DNA of 17,038 nt from Candidatus Poribacteria bacterium (GTDB lineage: Bacteria; Poribacteria; WGA-4E; WGA-3G), in contig VXZL01000550.1 in the NCBI GenBank assembly GCA_009845505.1, positions 1-17,038 on the forward strand, given 5' to 3'. The position numbers were made by a program, and so were the translations under genes. The notes under the pieces are model-generated. The model was given only the letters and a program-made list of their open reading frames with translations. It did no database searches and was not told where the DNA came from. Positions 15,032 through 17,038 of the stretch are shown here, piece after piece; the stretch's first letter is position 1; each line of letters begins with the position of its first letter.

Positions 15032-15112
15032 GTCAGCGGTCAGTTGTTTGTCGGGTAAACCCTACGGGTATTGCCACAACCTGTTGTTAACCGACGGTTT
15101 CTGACCGCTGAC
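15032..15112. repeat. Foldback (MITE/REP-like) repeat element
   Basis: Twelve perfect bases GTCAGCGGTCAG (15032-15043) are inverted at 15101-15112, and the inner GTCGG (15050-15054) pairs with CCGAC (15091-15095), giving 17 bp of stem with one small internal loop. Between the arms are smaller palindromes: GGGTAAACCC (15053-15062) and ACAACCTGTTGT (15076-15087). The element fills the gap between the second cyclophilin and the lectin gene. The TCAGC-rich arms look like the dispersed intergenic repeats of some environmental bacteria; only one copy is in this window. Confidence 0.7.
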
Positions 15113-15126
15113 TGCCGACGACCCTC

Positions 15127-15729
15127 TTACTCTTTGTCTCGGATAGTAATATTCGTGATTGCATCACCCATAGCGATGCTGTCAACGACATCCATGCCGC
15201 TGATAATGTTCCCGAAAATGGTGTAATCACTATCAAGAATTGCGTCTCCTCGGCAGATAAAGAATTCGGATGCGTAGGAAACGCTTGCCCCCTCCTCTTT
15301 CGCCATAGCAACAACGCCTCGCGACATTTCTTGCGAACCGTTCTCAATAGGGAGCGTATCTCCAGCGGCAAGTTTTGATCCTGCTTGGATGAGGAGTTCT
15401 TCAGCGCGGTTAAACTTCTCACCCTTATAATACATGACCTGCGCGTTTTTGATGAAATTCTTGGAAGTTTCTGGGGCTTCGGTTGCGAGAAATTCAAATT
15501 CAATGGTGCCTTTTGCCGTTTCAATGACGGCTACCACGGTTGCTGGGTCAATCTGTGGTTTCGCCGTGGGCTGTGTTGTGCCTGTACCTGCACGACGTGC
15601 GCGCGGTACGGGTGCCGGCCTATCTTCCTGTGCACAACTGAGCACGAACGTAGCAAAGAAACTCGCCAAAATCAAGAGTGCTGCAGTTGCGAAGGGTTGG
15701 TTTTGCTTATTCCGCTGTTGCCTTAACAT
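15127..15729 (-). CDS. Cyclophilin-type peptidyl-prolyl isomerase, lipoprotein, divergent active site
   Basis: A 200-residue protein with a lipoprotein signal (hydrophobic 13-31, lipobox V-L-S-C32), then a short Pro/Arg/Thr linker and a cyclophilin domain from ~65: 'AVIETAKGTIEFEFLATEAPETSKNF', 'KFNRAEELLIQAG' (105-117), 'GVVAMAKEE', 'ASEFFI' (153-158) and 'YTIFGNIISGMDVVDSI'. The catalytic Arg is kept (Arg108), but 'SQFF' has become S154-E155-F-F and the substrate loop is altered, so isomerase activity may be reduced. It should be an outer-surface or periplasmic folding factor anchored by lipid. It overlaps the upstream cyclophilin gene by 23 nt (start 15729, upstream stop 15707), so translation is coupled. 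It is clearly a paralogue of that gene. Confidence 0.88.
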   Translation of the reverse strand: MLRQQRNKQNQPFATAALLILASFFATFVLSCAQEDRPAPVPRARRAGTGTTQPTAKPQIDPATVVAVIETAKGTIEFEFLATEAPETSKNFIKNAQVMYYKGEKFNRAEELLIQAGSKLAAGDTLPIENGSQEMSRGVVAMAKEEGASVSYASEFFICRGDAILDSDYTIFGNIISGMDVVDSIAMGDAITNITIRDKE

Positions 15730-16312
15730 ATTTTGACTTCGCCTCCAATCGAATTCTGGTCATGACATCGTCTATCTCTAAGCGATCAACGACATCCATC
15801 CCTTGAACGACACCACCAAAGGTCGTGTACTGTCCGTCAAGGTGGGGTTGGGGTTTGAAGCAAATGTAGAATTGGCTCCCGGCTGAGTTCGGCGCGTTTG
15901 CCCGAGCCATCGCCACAGTCCCTCTGACATGTGGACGTTGGTTCGGATTTGTGTACTCGTCGACGATATTCCAACCGGGACCGCCTGTTCCATCGCCTTC
16001 TGGACACCCGCCCTGAATGATATTCAGACCGGGCGCGTCGACTTTCCTATGAAATGTCAATCCATCGTAGAATTTCATGTTAATCAATTTAATGAAGTTA
16101 TCAACTGCCACGGGCGCAGCGTCAGGATAGAACTCAAACACAAATATGCCTTTATCAGTTGTAACGACCGCGACCTGCTCTTCAGGTGTTAGGTTACGAT
16201 TGAAGGGGAGCGCGCAGCCGACTACGGTTATGAACAAAAGTAGAAATGTCAAACTTCCATAGAATGAACCTCGACTTGAAAATTGTAAAAAAAGATGACA
16301 AACAGTTTTCAT
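15707..16312 (-). CDS. Cyclophilin-type peptidyl-prolyl isomerase, lipoprotein
   Basis: A 201-residue protein from the ATG at 16312, supported by AGGAGG 4 nt upstream; a longer frame to 16429 overlaps the LamG gene and would bury the signal peptide. Lipoprotein signal: hydrophobic 21-31, lipobox V-V-G-C33. The cyclophilin domain (~46-195) is close to canonical: 'KGIFVFEFYPDAAPVAVDNF', F87-H-R89, QGG (100-102), 'GTVAMARANAPNSAGSQFYI' (131-150), 'PHLDGQYTTFGGVVQGMDVV'. Residues corresponding to the catalytic Arg, Gln and Phe are present, so cis-trans prolyl isomerase activity is expected on periplasmic or surface substrates. It starts 22 nt below the LamG-protein stop and overlaps the next cyclophilin, so these genes probably form one transcript, possibly helping the exported LamG protein to fold (inference). 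Confidence 0.9.
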   Translation of the reverse strand: MKTVCHLFLQFSSRGSFYGSLTFLLLFITVVGCALPFNRNLTPEEQVAVVTTDKGIFVFEFYPDAAPVAVDNFIKLINMKFYDGLTFHRKVDAPGLNIIQGGCPEGDGTGGPGWNIVDEYTNPNQRPHVRGTVAMARANAPNSAGSQFYICFKPQPHLDGQYTTFGGVVQGMDVVDRLEIDDVMTRIRLEAKSKYVKATAE

Positions 16313-16316
16313 TGAC

Positions 16317-16322
16317 CCTCCT
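16317..16322 (-). promoter_or_regulatory. Shine-Dalgarno site that fixes the first cyclophilin start
   Basis: AGGAGG on the minus strand, 4 nt before the ATG at 16312. It excludes the longer frame beginning at 16429. Confidence 0.65.
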
Positions 16323-16334
16323 GTGCGATTGCGG

Positions 16335-17038
16335 TTATCGGGTTTTAAGGCGTGCCCAGACGGTTGCCAACTTGTCACGACCATCAACATCCAAGGGGAC
16401 AGGTTCCGCCATATCTTGGAGCAACTCATCTTTGGTTAGGGCGTAATTGTACACCTTGATCTCATCAAGTGCACCGGTAAGAAACCGTCCACTCCCCCCT
16501 CGGGCACCGATAAAAAGCGGGTCGTTGTTCGGTTTTAATTCACCCTTACACGGCATCTCCGCCTCGAGTTCACCATCAATATAGAGCAGAATATCGTCGC
16601 CATCCCATGTCCCAGCGAGAAAATGCCACTCGCCATCTTGGATACTCGGACCGATATTGTCATCGTTGCACGGGTCCGGTAAATCAAAGAATTGAAGGAT
16701 CGTTCCACCGTTATAAAGCGCAGCGAGATTATATAGACCAGCAACCCAAGCAGTTCCTTTTTCAACACCACTTTGGATCGCTTCTCCGCCTTTAACGATT
16801 GCCCAGAACTCAATAGTAATTCCGTCAACAATATCAAGGCTGGCGTGGTCTGGAATTTGCCCAGAGGTCTTGCCATCAAACTCCAACGCTTTCCCGAAAA
16901 CGCCATCAATTAACTTCGGATTGCCTTTAAAGGTTGCGTCGTTACCGAAGTCGGACAGATCTTTTGCGACATCACCAGCCAATTCATCAAAAGAGAGATG
17001 TAAAACCAAATCTTGTGCCTCACCAACCATTGTCATAG
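16335..17038 (-). CDS. LamG/concanavalin A-like domain protein, 5' end cut by window edge
   Basis: At least 233 residues; the reading frame is open to the right edge, so the true start and a probable signal peptide ('...MTMVGEAQDLVL' looks like the tail of one) lie outside. One LamG domain spans about residues 8-205: 'DLVLHLSFDELAGDVAKDLS', 'GKALEFDG' (48-55), 'ITIEFWAIVKGG', 'EWHFLAGTWDGDDILLYIDG' (136-155), 'GALDEIKVYNYALTKDEL' (188-205). Cys123 and Cys163 could form a disulfide. The C-terminal ~25 residues ('PLDVDGRDKLATVWARLKTR') are a short tail of unknown role. LamG domains bind sugars or proteins; this protein is likely secreted or surface-bound. The stop lies 22 nt before the lipoprotein cyclophilin. 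Confidence 0.88.
   Translation of the reverse strand, partial: MTMVGEAQDLVLHLSFDELAGDVAKDLSDFGNDATFKGNPKLIDGVFGKALEFDGKTSGQIPDHASLDIVDGITIEFWAIVKGGEAIQSGVEKGTAWVAGLYNLAALYNGGTILQFFDLPDPCNDDNIGPSIQDGEWHFLAGTWDGDDILLYIDGELEAEMPCKGELKPNNDPLFIGARGGSGRFLTGALDEIKVYNYALTKDELLQDMAEPVPLDVDGRDKLATVWARLKTR

Noticed and set aside
15032..15112. CRISPR repeat or start of an array
   Set aside because: There are only two inverted arms, no regularly spaced direct repeats and no cas genes.
16313..16429. 39-residue N-terminal extension of the first cyclophilin
   Set aside because: It overlaps the LamG gene and would place the lipoprotein signal inside the protein; AGGAGG supports the ATG at 16312.

Overview
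The window reads as ordinary chromosome from an uncultured, moderately balanced-GC bacterium. I suspect a relative of Candidatus Poribacteria or a similar sponge/marine heterotroph. This rests on a LamG protein with the 'LVLHLSFDE' opening, a formylglycine sulfatase, a DUF1844 protein and a large multiheme cytochrome with TPRs. It is inference from gene content only; there is no rRNA or other phylogenetic marker. I see no transposase, phage gene, CRISPR array, tRNA or rRNA.

Layout: every confident gene but one lies on the minus strand, so the text below follows transcription from high to low coordinates. (a) 17038-15127: a LamG-domain protein (cut by the window edge) and two lipoprotein cyclophilins whose genes overlap. 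(b) 15120-12997: a foldback repeat, a small LecA-like lectin, a DUF1844 protein, and an unusual protein with an ADP-ribosyltransferase-like N-terminus and HEAT repeats. (c) 12920-11901: a two-TM potassium-channel-like protein with an RCK domain and an aberrant selectivity filter. (d) 11890-8169: a consensus promoter followed by comM, a sulfatase and a tightly coupled SAM methyltransferase. (e) 8104-6124: a calcineurin-like phosphoesterase and a lone ABC ATPase. (f) 5375-6106, plus strand: a fused nucleotidyltransferase-HEPN protein with its own promoter. (g) 5203-715: a strong promoter driving an FAH-family hydrolase, an SDR dehydrogenase and a membrane-anchored multiheme cytochrome c with TPRs. 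(h) 697-1: a near-consensus promoter and the first two thirds of a DNA methyltransferase that runs off the left edge and is easily overlooked because its end is missing.

How the genes may work together: the FAH/SDR pair is the arrangement expected for oxidation and cleavage of 2-keto-3-deoxy sugar acids (for example from fucose or rhamnose). With the sulfatase, lectin-like and LamG proteins it suggests use of sulfated or deoxy-sugar glycans, but no glycoside hydrolase is present, so this is inference. The proteins most worth a second look are the ART-like/HEAT protein, the channel with a T-A-G-H-D-D filter, the fused MNT-HEPN protein lacking expected catalytic residues, and the cytochrome/TPR fusion. 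I did not find a clearly new multi-gene defence or biosynthetic system.
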